A DNA stretch of 64,000 nucleotides, taken from positions 1 to 64,000 of the forward strand of contig WTJI01000022.1 of NCBI GenBank assembly GCA_011524905.1, in the 5' to 3' direction. Position 1 is the stretch's first letter. Each line of letters opens with the position of its first letter. The notes below the pieces were generated by a model. It was not told where the DNA came from, did no database searches, and saw only the letters and a program-made list of their open reading frames with translations. Positions 28,643 to 39,159 of this stretch are shown here, piece by piece. The translations under genes and the position numbers were made by a program. Origin of the DNA: Flavobacteriales bacterium (lineage in GTDB: Bacteria > Bacteroidota > Bacteroidia > Flavobacteriales > Flavobacteriaceae).

Positions 28643-31600
28643 ATGTATTTGATTTTTGATACAGAAACAACAGGTTTGCCCAAGCGTTGGGATGCGCCAT
28701 TGACAGATAGTGATAATTGGCCCCGCTGTATTCAGATTGCGTGGCAATTGCATGATGCTTCGGGGCATTGTTTAGACCAACAAGCTTTTTTGATTCAGCC
28801 CGAGGGATTTACCATTCCCTATGAGTCTGAGCAAGTACACGGTATTTCCACCACTTTGGCTGTGACCCAGGGCGTCAATTTGCAGCAAGTTTTAGAATCT
28901 TTTTCAGCTGCAGTATCCCAAGCGACTTATCTAGTAGGGCACAACGTCAACTTTGATCGGAATATCATGGGGGCAGAGTTTCATCGTTTGTTGGGACGAG
29001 ATCCTTTGGCGGATTGTTCTTTTATCGATACTTGTACCGAAGAAACGGCCCGAATTTGTGAATTGCCTGGAGGGCGTGGGGGAAAATTTAAGCTTCCCAC
29101 TCTAAGCGAACTTTATTTTTTTCTTTTTCAGGACACATTTGAAGAAGCTCATAATGCGACAGCAGACGTTGAGGCTACTTCACGTGCTTTTTTAGAATTA
29201 CTAAGACAACAAAAGCTGCATCCAGAAGTTTTACAAGGGGAAGATGTGTTCACACCGCTGCGCAAAGCTTTCCCTGATGGCGTTAAATTATTGGGTCTGA
29301 CACATCAAAATCTAAAGGCAGCCTCCCAAGCTTTGGTAGCAACACCCAAGCTAGCTACAACCAAGACTATTTCTCAGGATGCTTTGACCGAACTAGCAGA
29401 TGCTCCTTTTGCCCATTTGCACAATCATACCCAATTTTCGGTGTTGCAATCTACTACCCGTATATCCCATTTGGTGTCTGCAGCAGCTGCCCAAAGAATG
29501 CCTGCTTTGGCCATTACCGATCACGCCAATCTGATGGGTGCTTTTCACTTTGTTAAAGCCATCAAAAATCACAACGCTGAAGCTGATGCAGACGCACAAA
29601 TTAAATCGATAATAGGTTGTGAGTTTTATGTTTGTGAGAACCATCGCGATCGGACGCGTAAAGACGACGGATACCAGATCGTCTTTTTGGCCAAGAATAA
29701 AAATGGCTATCAAAACTTGATTAAAATGACTTCTTTGGCTTATACTGAGGGATTTTATTATGTCCCACGAATTGACAAAGAGATTGTTAGCCGTTACAAA
29801 GAGGATCTGATTGTTTTGACAGGGAATATGTATGGCGAAGTACCTTCAAAAATTCTTAATATGGGAAACAGGCAGGCGGAGGAAGCTTTACTGTGGTGGC
29901 ATCAGGAATTTGGTTCGGATTTGTATATCGAGTTGATGCGTCACGGTCAAGAAGATGAGGACCGTGCCAACACGTTGTTAATAGAGTGGGCAGCGCAACA
30001 CAGCATCCCTTTGATTGCAACCAATAACACCTATTACGTAGAAAAAGAGCAAGCCAACGCCCATGATATTTTATTGTGTCTTAAAGAGGGTGAAAAGCAA
30101 GCCACGCCTATAGGACGTGGTCGGGGCTATCGATTTGGCTTTCCCAACCAGGAGTATTATTTCAAGTCTTCGGAAGACATGAAGGCCTTATTTCAAGATT
30201 GCCCCCAGGCCATACTTAATATCCAAAAACTGATTGACAAAGTCGAGCCGTATGACTTAGCTAGAGAAGTTTTATTGCCTAAGTTTGATATACCTGAAGC
30301 TTTTTGGGTTACCGATGATCCCGATGGAAAAAAAGGCGAAAACAATTACCTCAAGCATTTGACCTATGAAGGTGCAAAAAAACGGTATAAAAATCTGGAT
30401 GCTAGTATTGAAGAACGTTTGGATTTTGAACTAGAAGTGATTGCCAATACGGGATACCCGGGCTATTTTTTGATAGTTCAGGACTTAATTGCCGCAGCAA
30501 GAAATATGGGCGTATCTGTAGGTCCAGGTCGAGGTTCGGCAGCAGGATCGGTAGTGGCTTATTGTTTGGGGATTGTCAATATGGATCCCATAAAGTACGA
30601 TTTACTTTTTGAGCGATTCCTCAATCCAGATCGAGTGAGTATGCCTGATATTGATATTGATTTTGATGATGAGGGTCGCGGGAAAGTCATGGACTATGTG
30701 ATTGAAAAATATGGAGCTAGTCAGGTTGCTCAAATCATAACTTATGGGACGATGGCTGCCAAATCCTCGATACGTGATACGGCAAGAGTATTGGATTTGT
30801 CCCTGAATGAAGCGGATCATATTGCAAAGTTGTTACCCAACATGAAGCTATCCAAGATTTTTGGCTTGGAGGAAAGCGAGCTGAAACAAAAATTGCGAAC
30901 AGATGAATTTTCAAGAGTACAAGAATTCAAGTCCATAGCGCAAGAATCGGGACTGCAAGGCGAAATGATTCAACAAGCCAAAGTATTGGAAGGTTCACTG
31001 CGTAATACAGGGATTCATGCTTGTGGGGTTATTATTACCCCAGACGATATAACGCAATTTGTTCCTGTTACTACGGCCAAAGACTCAGATTTGTTCGTTA
31101 CCCAATTTGATAACTCAGTGGTGGAAGACGCAGGGCTACTCAAAATGGACTTTTTGGGATTAAAGACGTTGACGTTGATCAAAGACACCGTTAAGCTGAT
31201 CAAATACAAACATAATATAGATTTAGACCCAGATGCATTTCCTTTAGACGACAGTAAAACCTACGAACTCTTCCAAAGAGGCGAAACAGTCGGGATTTTC
31301 CAATACGAATCGGCGGGTATGCAGAAGTACCTCAAAGACCTCAAACCTACGCAATTTGCCGATCTGATAGCAATGAATGCATTGTATAGGCCTGGCCCAT
31401 TGGAATATATCCCCAGTTTTGTAAACCGAAAAAATGGCGCTGAAGAAATCACCTACGATTTACCTGAAATGGAAGAATTTTTGAAAGAGACATATGGCAT
31501 TACTGTTTACCAAGAGCAGGTAATGCGATTATCGCAAAAGCTAGCTGGTTTTTCAAAGGGTGATGCTGATGTACTGCGTAAGGCAATGGGGAAAAAGATT

Positions 31601-32962
31601 TTTGCTTTGTTAGAAAAACTAAAACCCCAATTTATCGAAGGGGGTAAATTTAACGGGCATCCAGAAGATATTTTGGAAAAAATTTGGAAAGATTGGGAAG
31701 CATTTGCCGCCTACGCCTTTAATAAGTCACATTCTACTTGTTATGCGTGGATCGGCTATCAAACAGCCTACCTCAAAGCACATTATCCAGCAGAGTATAT
31801 GGCAGCGGTGCTTTCTAACAATATGAGTGACATCAAGCAGGTTACTTTTTTTATGGAGGAATGTCGGCGGATGGGTTTGGAAGTTTTGGGCCCCGATGTC
31901 AACGAGTCATTTTACAAATTTACGGTTAATGACCATCAAGAGATTCGTTTTGGCATGGGAGCGATCAAAGGGGTTGGCAAAAGCGCTGTGGAGACCATCA
32001 TCAACTATCGCAAAGACGGGCCTTACACTTCTATTTTTGATTTGACTAAGCGCGTCGATTTGCGGGCAGCCAATAAAAAAGCTATGGAAAACTTAGCACT
32101 GGCTGGTGGGTTTGATTCCTTTAAAGGGGTACACCGCGCACAATATTTTAACCCTGACGGCGATGGCGTATTATTCTTAGAAAAAGCCATTCGCTTTGGA
32201 GCCAAATACCAAGAAAACGAAAATTCTTCACAAACAAATTTGTTTGGTGCCATAAATGACTCGACCTATCAGGAATTAAAAATACCAGCTTGTATAGATT
32301 GGGGCAACCTCGAGCGACTTAAGCGTGAAAAAGAAGTTGTTGGGATTTATATTTCAGGGCATCCCTTGGACGATTTTAAGAGAGAGGTGAAATTGTTTAC
32401 CAATGGAGCTTTAGGCCAACTGTCAGATCTGTATCCCTTGGTGGGACGAGAAATGCATGTAGCAGGTATTGTCAACAGCGTTGACCACTTGGAAACTAGA
32501 AACGGGAAAGGCTGGGGGAAGTTTCATCTAGAGGATTTTAATGATCAATTTGAGTTTCGAATTTTTGGTGAGGAATATCTAAAGTTTCGACATTTCATAG
32601 GCATCCATCAGTTTGTGCGCATCAAAATAGCCATTCGTCCTGGATGGACGAATAAAGAGACGGGAAAAGCCGGAGAGCCAAGGATACAATTTTTACACTT
32701 TGAGCAATTGCATAATACTTTGGCCAATCACGCCAAGAAAATTACATTACAATTACCCACAGAAAAGGTGGCAAGTCCAATGATTGACAAATTAACACAG
32801 GATTTGGATTCCTATAGAGGGGATAAAACTTTGATGATAGATTTTTTGGATGCTGAGTCACAGATCAAATTGACTACAACCAGCCGAAAGCTTAAATTAG
32901 ATATTAACAATGACCTATTGGATATGTTAGATGCCCATGATGTCTCGTATCGTTTAAACTAA
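28643..32962 (+). CDS. dnaE: DNA polymerase III alpha subunit with N-terminal DnaQ-like 3'-5' exonuclease domain
   Basis: N-terminal DTETTGLP, VGHNVNFDRN, AHNATADVEATSRAF exonuclease motifs; PHP HLHNHTQFSVL...AITDHANL; polymerase GPGRGSAAGS and MPDIDIDFDD. Confidence 0.95.
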   Translation: MYLIFDTETTGLPKRWDAPLTDSDNWPRCIQIAWQLHDASGHCLDQQAFLIQPEGFTIPYESEQVHGISTTLAVTQGVNLQQVLESFSAAVSQATYLVGHNVNFDRNIMGAEFHRLLGRDPLADCSFIDTCTEETARICELPGGRGGKFKLPTLSELYFFLFQDTFEEAHNATADVEATSRAFLELLRQQKLHPEVLQGEDVFTPLRKAFPDGVKLLGLTHQNLKAASQALVATPKLATTKTISQDALTELADAPFAHLHNHTQFSVLQSTTRISHLVSAAAAQRMPALAITDHANLMGAFHFVKAIKNHNAEADADAQIKSIIGCEFYVCENHRDRTRKDDGYQIVFLAKNKNGYQNLIKMTSLAYTEGFYYVPRIDKEIVSRYKEDLIVLTGNMYGEVPSKILNMGNRQAEEALLWWHQEFGSDLYIELMRHGQEDEDRANTLLIEWAAQHSIPLIATNNTYYVEKEQANAHDILLCLKEGEKQATPIGRGRGYRFGFPNQEYYFKSSEDMKALFQDCPQAILNIQKLIDKVEPYDLAREVLLPKFDIPEAFWVTDDPDGKKGENNYLKHLTYEGAKKRYKNLDASIEERLDFELEVIANTGYPGYFLIVQDLIAAARNMGVSVGPGRGSAAGSVVAYCLGIVNMDPIKYDLLFERFLNPDRVSMPDIDIDFDDEGRGKVMDYVIEKYGASQVAQIITYGTMAAKSSIRDTARVLDLSLNEADHIAKLLPNMKLSKIFGLEESELKQKLRTDEFSRVQEFKSIAQESGLQGEMIQQAKVLEGSLRNTGIHACGVIITPDDITQFVPVTTAKDSDLFVTQFDNSVVEDAGLLKMDFLGLKTLTLIKDTVKLIKYKHNIDLDPDAFPLDDSKTYELFQRGETVGIFQYESAGMQKYLKDLKPTQFADLIAMNALYRPGPLEYIPSFVNRKNGAEEITYDLPEMEEFLKETYGITVYQEQVMRLSQKLAGFSKGDADVLRKAMGKKIFALLEKLKPQFIEGGKFNGHPEDILEKIWKDWEAFAAYAFNKSHSTCYAWIGYQTAYLKAHYPAEYMAAVLSNNMSDIKQVTFFMEECRRMGLEVLGPDVNESFYKFTVNDHQEIRFGMGAIKGVGKSAVETIINYRKDGPYTSIFDLTKRVDLRAANKKAMENLALAGGFDSFKGVHRAQYFNPDGDGVLFLEKAIRFGAKYQENENSSQTNLFGAINDSTYQELKIPACIDWGNLERLKREKEVVGIYISGHPLDDFKREVKLFTNGALGQLSDLYPLVGREMHVAGIVNSVDHLETRNGKGWGKFHLEDFNDQFEFRIFGEEYLKFRHFIGIHQFVRIKIAIRPGWTNKETGKAGEPRIQFLHFEQLHNTLANHAKKITLQLPTEKVASPMIDKLTQDLDSYRGDKTLMIDFLDAESQIKLTTTSRKLKLDINNDLLDMLDAHDVSYRLN

Positions 32963-33048
32963 GTTCGCTTATATCTGTATTATTTAAATTGATTCTTTGA
33001 GACTGCTTGGCTCAATTGAAATATTTACATTTGAAAAAATTTTGAATT

Positions 33049-33366
33049 ATGGCTTTAGAAATTACAGATGCTAGTTTTGATGCAGTAGTACTCCAATCCG
33101 ATAAGCCCGTATTGGTAGATTTTTGGGCGGCATGGTGTGGCCCTTGTCGTATGGTAGGCCCGATCATAGACGAAATTAGTACAGAATACCAAGACAAAGC
33201 TGTTGTAGGTAAGGTTGATGTTGACGCCAACCAAGAATTTGCCGCCAAATATGGGGTGCGTAACATTCCAACTGTCCTGGTCTTTAAAAATGGCGAATTG
33301 GTAAACCGTCAAGTAGGTGTTGCACCGAAGCAAACGTATACAGATGCTTTAGACGCAGCCATGTAA
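33049..33366 (+). CDS. trxA: Thioredoxin
   Basis: 105 aa with VDFWAAWCGPCRMVGPIIDE and RNIPTVLVFKNGE. Confidence 0.96.
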   Translation: MALEITDASFDAVVLQSDKPVLVDFWAAWCGPCRMVGPIIDEISTEYQDKAVVGKVDVDANQEFAAKYGVRNIPTVLVFKNGELVNRQVGVAPKQTYTDALDAAM

Positions 33367-33395
33367 ATCATGCCCTACTCTTTCTCAAACAAATG

Positions 33396-33426
33396 TTTGG
33401 GTTTTCGGAATAGGGGTGTATATTTG
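33396..33426 (+). promoter_or_regulatory. Bacteroidota-type promoter of tRNA-Asp
   Basis: TTTG (33396-33399), 19-nt spacer, TATATTTG (33419-33426), 13 nt before the tRNA. Confidence 0.82.
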
Positions 33427-33439
33427 CAATCGCAAACAC

Positions 33440-33513
33440 GGTCTGGTAGTTCAGTTGGTTAGAATACATGCCTGTCACGCATGGGGTCGCGGGTTCGAGT
33501 CCCGTCCAGACCG
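33440..33513 (+). tRNA. tRNA-Asp(GTC)
   Basis: Acceptor GGTCTGG/CCAGACC, anticodon loop CTGTCAC, GGGTTCGAGTCCC T arm; CCA not encoded. Confidence 0.97.
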
Positions 33514-33566
33514 CTTTTACAAAGTTGTGTGTTGTGAAACTTTAACCGAGTTGCGCAACTAATGAG

Positions 33567-33596
33567 AAGCTTTCCAGTAAAACGGAGGGCTTTTTT
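33567..33596 (+). terminator. Intrinsic terminator downstream of tRNA-Asp
   Basis: AAGCTTTCC-AGTAAAAC-GGAGGGCTT stem (two G-U pairs) followed by TTTTTT. Confidence 0.65.
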
Positions 33597-34920
33597 ATTT
33601 TCCCACCCATTGTATTGTAAGCCAGAGCAATAATAAACCCAAAACCCCTTGGATAAAAGTTGCTACAGTATGGGTGCGAAGGGCAGTTTTCGGGTCATGG
33701 CCACCAACTTGAGATACAATCCAGAAATAGGAATCGTTGGCGTGGGACACCGTCATGGCTCCCGTACCAATGGCTAAAATTCCCCATACTTTGCCAAGAT
33801 CACTTTCTAAGCCTAAAGCTGGTAAAAGAGGGTAGACAATGGCGGAAGCTGTCAGGATAGCTACCGTTGAAGATCCTTGTGCAGTTTTTAAAAAGGCAGC
33901 CAAAAGGAAAGGAATGAGGATACCCCAACTGTCTGTTAAGTTGACTTGAGTTAGGTAATCAGCTAAAGGTACTTGCTGTAGTACTTTTCCTAAAGCGCCT
34001 CCCATCGCAGTTATCGCTATAATGGGCATCGCTTGTTGTAAACTTTTTTTGGCCAAACTGATGGGACTACTTTTTCGTAATTTATAAATCAGCCACAGGC
34101 TGAATAGACTTCCTACTAAGAGGGCTACAGCTGGCTGACTAGCATAAACTAATATGCTGCCCAATACGCTTTTCCCTGGATGCAAACTGCCCAATGCCAT
34201 TAGAATTATCGGAATTCCAATGGGAGCAATAGCAAGCAATAAATCTAATTGTTCGTCTGTTTCTGAAACCTCAAGAGCCGGTATTTTAGCGTTTTTTCTT
34301 GTTGTATAATTTCGACTAATCCAGTAAGCATATGCGGCTCCTGCTATTACTAAAATCAGAGCAAGCAGACCACCCCAGAGAAACAGAAGTAGGATGGCGT
34401 CAAGATGAAAGTTGGCTGCTGCAGCGAGTGGACCAGGTGTAGGTGGTACTAAAACATGCGTAGCGTAAAGACTGCTTGACAGGGCAACTGTTAAACCAAT
34501 TTTCGGCGTTTGGCTAGCTTGCGACAATCGATCATTGAGGTTGTTAAGTATGACAAATGCCGCATCACAAAAAACAGGTATGGCAACCCAATAACCAATA
34601 AAGCCAACAACAAAGTGCATCGGTAAGCGTGCCAAATGCTTGAGTAAAATTTGTGCAATTACGAATGTTGCCCCAGAAGCCTCAAGGGTTATGCCAATCC
34701 AGCTTCCCAGGAAGATTAAAACACCAATTTTACTAGCGGTACCCCAAAATCCAAGCCCAATTACCTCGGGGAATTGCGCTAAAGGGACTTCAAAAAGCCA
34801 GGCACCCAGAAAGGTTGCAGATAGTAGCACCCAAAAAGGAGAGCGTTTGAGCCAACTAGTTCCTAAAATAATCCAAAGTAGTAAACCAAAAAGAAAAATA
34901 ATATCTAGCGTTGCACTCAT
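33595..34920 (-). CDS. GntP-family permease
   Basis: Multi-TM protein with SSLYATHVLVPPTPGPLAAAANFHLD; next to glycerate kinase. Confidence 0.85.
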   Translation of the reverse strand: MSATLDIIFLFGLLLWIILGTSWLKRSPFWVLLSATFLGAWLFEVPLAQFPEVIGLGFWGTASKIGVLIFLGSWIGITLEASGATFVIAQILLKHLARLPMHFVVGFIGYWVAIPVFCDAAFVILNNLNDRLSQASQTPKIGLTVALSSSLYATHVLVPPTPGPLAAAANFHLDAILLLFLWGGLLALILVIAGAAYAYWISRNYTTRKNAKIPALEVSETDEQLDLLLAIAPIGIPIILMALGSLHPGKSVLGSILVYASQPAVALLVGSLFSLWLIYKLRKSSPISLAKKSLQQAMPIIAITAMGGALGKVLQQVPLADYLTQVNLTDSWGILIPFLLAAFLKTAQGSSTVAILTASAIVYPLLPALGLESDLGKVWGILAIGTGAMTVSHANDSYFWIVSQVGGHDPKTALRTHTVATFIQGVLGLLLLWLTIQWVGK

Positions 34921-36041
34921 TGTTTAATGTAGTTTTGAAGCAAACTTTCTGTGGCTAACACTAACCATTTTGTTGCATTTTGTTGTGCATCTTTCAATGA
35001 TTGGCTTTTTTCTGTCAGGGCTTGTGCATATACTATTCCATTTCTTTTGAGGTCGGTTGCGTTCAATAAAATTTGTCCGCAAACTGCCATACAGGGGATT
35101 CCTTTTTCCTTGGCTTTTTGTGCCAATGATATAGGTACTTTACCATTTGTACTTTGTGTGTCCAAACAGCCTTCTCCAGTTATTAGCAAATCCACTTGTC
35201 CCATTAGTTTATCCATTTGAGCCCATTCATAAAAGGTATCAAAGCCAGAGCTAAGTTTGGCCTTTAGTAAAGCTTTCATCCCAGCAGCTGTTCCACCGGC
35301 AGCACCGGTTTTAGGAACGTTCATTATTGGTTTTTTGCAATGTGATTCAAAAAGTCGTCCCAGATGAATACTGTTATTTTCTAATTTTTTTATGGTTTGA
35401 TCATCAGCGCCTTTTTGTCTAGCAAAAACTTGTGCGGCCCCATTTTTACCTATTAGTGGATTGGAAACATCACAAACAATTTGTAGTGTAGCTTCGGCAA
35501 GACGGGGGTGTAAATTACTGTCATCCAGGGATGTGATTTTGTCTAAAGTTCCACCTGTAGGAAGGAAAGCCTGCCTGTTGATGTCCATGGCTTTTCCTCC
35601 CAAAGCACAAAATATTCCGATCCCCAAATCGTGGGTAGCACTGCCCCCTATTCCCAGATAGATTTCATTTACACCATGGTTGAGCGCATGTTCCAGCAAA
35701 AGACCAACACCATAGGTTGAGGTATCACACGGATTTTGTGCTTTTTTGTTAAGTTGTGCCAACCCAGCTGCTTGGGATAACTCGATCCAAGCTTTTGATT
35801 TCATTCTATAGTATGGAGCTTTAATAGGTGTTTGGGCTGCGTTTTGGGTAGCAACCCAATGTAGCTCACCTTTAAAATTTTGCTGAAGAAAATCCAAAGC
35901 GCCCTCTCCGCCATCCGAAAAAGGTATAGCAGTAATCTGCGCTCCAGGGATTTTTTTTTGAATGACCGATGCAATAGTGTTTGCTACTTCAGTAGCAGAT
36001 AGGCTGCCCTTAAACGAATCAGGTGCAATCAAGATATGCAT
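34917..36041 (-). CDS. Glycerate kinase (GlxK/GarK family)
   Basis: MHILIAPDSFKGSLSATEVANTI, PFSDGGEGALDF, GIGGSATHDLGIG, ITGEGCLDTQSTNGKVP. Confidence 0.93.
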   Translation of the reverse strand: MHILIAPDSFKGSLSATEVANTIASVIQKKIPGAQITAIPFSDGGEGALDFLQQNFKGELHWVATQNAAQTPIKAPYYRMKSKAWIELSQAAGLAQLNKKAQNPCDTSTYGVGLLLEHALNHGVNEIYLGIGGSATHDLGIGIFCALGGKAMDINRQAFLPTGGTLDKITSLDDSNLHPRLAEATLQIVCDVSNPLIGKNGAAQVFARQKGADDQTIKKLENNSIHLGRLFESHCKKPIMNVPKTGAAGGTAAGMKALLKAKLSSGFDTFYEWAQMDKLMGQVDLLITGEGCLDTQSTNGKVPISLAQKAKEKGIPCMAVCGQILLNATDLKRNGIVYAQALTEKSQSLKDAQQNATKWLVLATESLLQNYIKQ

Positions 36042-36053
36042 AGGGACATTAAT

Positions 36054-36560
36054 TTACGGGGTATTGTTAAATTCTTTGAGTGTTTCTAAATGATGGACAA
36101 TGTGGAACTCTGTAAAATAGATCATCTCAATGAGTGTCATTTTTCCCAATAAGGGGTGGGGTAAGATACAACTGTCCCAGTCAGTTGCCGCACGACGATC
36201 TATTTTGTCTGCTACGCTTTCACAAAGTTTACGAAGCTTAGCTGAATTTTTTTTTCGTCCACTCAGGCTGCCCTTTGGAATATAAGGGTTACTGGCTTTA
36301 CCCCCTTTTTCCAATGCTTTTTTGTATTTATTGATAACTGTGTCGTAGTTACGAGAAGCGCGATTACTCCTACCAAAAAACAGCTTAAGAACAAAGCTTG
36401 GAAGTGACAGGGCGAGGTGAATAGGAGCAATACTTCGGTGTAAGTGATCGATGACTTCGGCAGCATTCCACTTGTCTCCTTTTTTAAAAAAAATGGAGTC
36501 TGGTAAAGATTCACAATAGTCAATGAATTCGTATGAGCTGGCTAAAAATTGTTTTTTCAT
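36054..36560 (-). CDS. DinB-like superfamily protein
   Basis: KWNAAEVIDHLHRSI and C-terminal EMIYFTEFHIVHHLETL metal-binding-like histidines. Confidence 0.7.
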   Translation of the reverse strand: MKKQFLASSYEFIDYCESLPDSIFFKKGDKWNAAEVIDHLHRSIAPIHLALSLPSFVLKLFFGRSNRASRNYDTVINKYKKALEKGGKASNPYIPKGSLSGRKKNSAKLRKLCESVADKIDRRAATDWDSCILPHPLLGKMTLIEMIYFTEFHIVHHLETLKEFNNTP

Positions 36561-37456
36561 TGGCTTTGTTGGCGTAATAAATTTGTCAATTCTTCTTCGT
36601 GTATTTGGGGGTTTGCTCCTGATTTAGAAGCTACTAAAGCTCCCATAGCACAGGCTTTTGCCAAGGTTTTTTCTGGCTTTTCTTCTAATAAAAGCCCTGT
36701 AACCAAGGTACCCAAAAAAGAGTCGCCAGCACCCACGGTATCTTTCACTGTAATCGGGAAGCCCGATTGATATATAAATTTAGATCTTTTAAACCAGAGC
36801 GCTCCTTTTTCACCTAGGGTTACGCAAAGTTGATCAGTTTGGCTAAAGTCAGCAATAAACTGCACTTGTTTTTCGATGTTGTTAGTTGGTCCACCAAGTT
36901 GATTTACAATTTCTAATAATTCTTCCTCATTGAGCTTGACGAGATCGGCTTGTCTCATCAACTCATTAATTGTTTTGTAATCATAATGTGGTGGCCGGAG
37001 ATTAACATCAAAAACTCGAAATGAAGCAATTGGTAGAAGTGCCGCTAGTGTTTTTCTCGATATTTCGTTTCGGGTCGCCAGACTCCCGAAAATCAAACAA
37101 TCACAGTTTTGAACGTCTGCTTTTATAGCTGCTTCAAGATTTATAGCATCCCAGGCTACGGGTTCTACAATGGTGTAAGAAGCAGACCCTTTACTGTTTA
37201 ATACTACCTCTACTGTGCCTGTAGGTAGACTATTGTGTGTCTGAATTAGACTTTTTACTTTCATTTCTGATATAGCAGATCTAATAGCCTGACCTAAGCT
37301 GTCACGACCTACAGCACTGATGATGGTCGCATCTACACCGTTTTGTGCTATTCGGTTGGCTACATTTAAAGGCGCACCACCCAATTTTTTACCATCTGGA
37401 AATATATCCCATAGGATTTCACCAAAGCAAATGGCATTTTTTATCTGATTTTTCAT
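36557..37456 (-). CDS. PfkB-family carbohydrate kinase (probable fructokinase)
   Basis: ICFGEILWDIFPDGKKLGGAPLNVA and DTVGAGDSFLGTLVTGLL. Confidence 0.9.
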   Translation of the reverse strand: MKNQIKNAICFGEILWDIFPDGKKLGGAPLNVANRIAQNGVDATIISAVGRDSLGQAIRSAISEMKVKSLIQTHNSLPTGTVEVVLNSKGSASYTIVEPVAWDAINLEAAIKADVQNCDCLIFGSLATRNEISRKTLAALLPIASFRVFDVNLRPPHYDYKTINELMRQADLVKLNEEELLEIVNQLGGPTNNIEKQVQFIADFSQTDQLCVTLGEKGALWFKRSKFIYQSGFPITVKDTVGAGDSFLGTLVTGLLLEEKPEKTLAKACAMGALVASKSGANPQIHEEELTNLLRQQSQ

Positions 37457-37559
37457 TGATTATTATTGGTCTGATGGTGTCTCAAATAATTATATTTGCC
37501 TGCGATTACGCTAAACAGCTTAATCTAAGCCTTCACATAACAAGAACCAAGTTAAAATC

Positions 37560-39146
37560 TTACTTCTGCTCATTGGGGGTAGCAATCTCAAATATTGTTA
37601 AGTCATCAAGATTTATCTTATCGGTCGTGCTACTTAATGATAGTTTGTTAAATGGTGCTTTTGCAAAATACAGTGCCGTTAGGGCAGTTTCTCCATCATC
37701 AAAAAAAAGCTCAACCGATGTTTTATCAATTATGACTTCAATTGGAATATTACTGGTTAGCGCAGTACGTGTTGCTTTTTGAATTTGTGCGGCAAAATCA
37801 TCTGAAAAAGAATTGATTTGTAGTCCAGTCCGATCCAAGAAAAAGGAACGGGAGGTACTGTCATATCCGAAAGTTAGTAAATCGCCCTCTGGGCTCTCCA
37901 ACTGAAAGGTGTAGCGTTCATTTTCTTTGGGTGTGAGTGTTGACTTGAGCAGTATATTACTTAGGTTCGTTCCGTTTTCTGCGATTAATACCGTTTTGGT
38001 ATCAAAAGTAGTTTGATTCCATTTTTTTTTCAGTTTGGTGTTTTTATAAATTGAGGGCTCGGGTTTAACACGCAATCTGAAGGTTTTCCCAAAAGGGACT
38101 AAATCTATTTCTCGGGCAATAGTCATTTGGTTTTTCCACTGTTGTGTAGGTACTTCTCGTGCGTATTCCCAGTTAGACATCCAGCCGATTATTACTCTTT
38201 TACCGTCAGGATGTTCCAGATTATCAAAGCTTACGCTAGCATAATTGTCTTTACCAAAATCTAACCAGAAGTCTTGTTTTTGGCTTATTTGTTGGGCAAA
38301 ATTTGGGTCAACAGTGAATGTTGATCCATCCCAATCACCAATAAAATACTGGGTTGCGCTTCCGCCATTGGGTCCTCCTGGATTAATACTAACCAATAAG
38401 ACCCATTTTTTATTTGGGGAACCTGCTATGGGAAGTTCCATTAGTTCGGGGCACTCCCAAACCCCACTGTGGTTGCCCATGTCTTTCCCGAAAGTGGAAA
38501 GTTTTTCCCATTGTTTTAAGTTACTGGAGCCATAAAAATAGACAACATCTTTCACAGCAAGTGCCATCACCCATTTTTGATTTTTGTTATCCCAAAATAC
38601 TTTTGGATCTCTAAAATCTTTAATTCCTGGATTAGCGATAACGGGGTTGCCATCATATTTCATCCAACTATATCCTTTATCCAAAGAATAGGCGATACTT
38701 TGTGTTTCATAGGTGCGGTTACCACGGTCTTCTCCGTCATGATCATGATTGGTATAAATGGCTACAATGGGTGGGTTTTCTATAGAGCCGAAGCCCGAGG
38801 TGTTTTGGTGATCGACGACAGCACTTCCTGAGAAGATTGTGCCTAATTTATCTGGGAACAAGGCAATTGGTTGTTCTTTCCAATGGATTAAATCTTCACT
38901 GGTTGCATGACCCCAGTGCATTGGTCCCCAAATATTACTAAAAGGGTGGTATTGGAAGTACAAATGGTAGGTGCCTTCCCAATAAAACATGCCATTAGGA
39001 TCATTTATCCAGTTGTTTTTTGGGCTGAAATGGAAATGGGGACGAAATTGTTTTTCTTCTTGTGTGTAATCCATTTTTTGAGATAACATCAGTTGTGGAA
39101 GGACTAATATTCCGAGTATGAAAGGATTTCTTAGCTGGGCAAACAT
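37560..39146 (-). CDS. Glycoside hydrolase family 32 (invertase/fructanase)
   Basis: NWINDPNGMFYWEGTYHLYFQYHP, FRDPKVFW and WECPELMELP motifs; N-terminal signal-like segment. Confidence 0.94.
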   Translation of the reverse strand: MFAQLRNPFILGILVLPQLMLSQKMDYTQEEKQFRPHFHFSPKNNWINDPNGMFYWEGTYHLYFQYHPFSNIWGPMHWGHATSEDLIHWKEQPIALFPDKLGTIFSGSAVVDHQNTSGFGSIENPPIVAIYTNHDHDGEDRGNRTYETQSIAYSLDKGYSWMKYDGNPVIANPGIKDFRDPKVFWDNKNQKWVMALAVKDVVYFYGSSNLKQWEKLSTFGKDMGNHSGVWECPELMELPIAGSPNKKWVLLVSINPGGPNGGSATQYFIGDWDGSTFTVDPNFAQQISQKQDFWLDFGKDNYASVSFDNLEHPDGKRVIIGWMSNWEYAREVPTQQWKNQMTIAREIDLVPFGKTFRLRVKPEPSIYKNTKLKKKWNQTTFDTKTVLIAENGTNLSNILLKSTLTPKENERYTFQLESPEGDLLTFGYDSTSRSFFLDRTGLQINSFSDDFAAQIQKATRTALTSNIPIEVIIDKTSVELFFDDGETALTALYFAKAPFNKLSLSSTTDKINLDDLTIFEIATPNEQK

Positions 39147-39159
39147 AAACTGAAAAAAA

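Noticed and set aside
33550-33559. GTTGCGCAAC palindrome after tRNA-Asp
   Set aside because: Short isolated 10-nt palindrome with no promoter context; expected by chance in a window this size.
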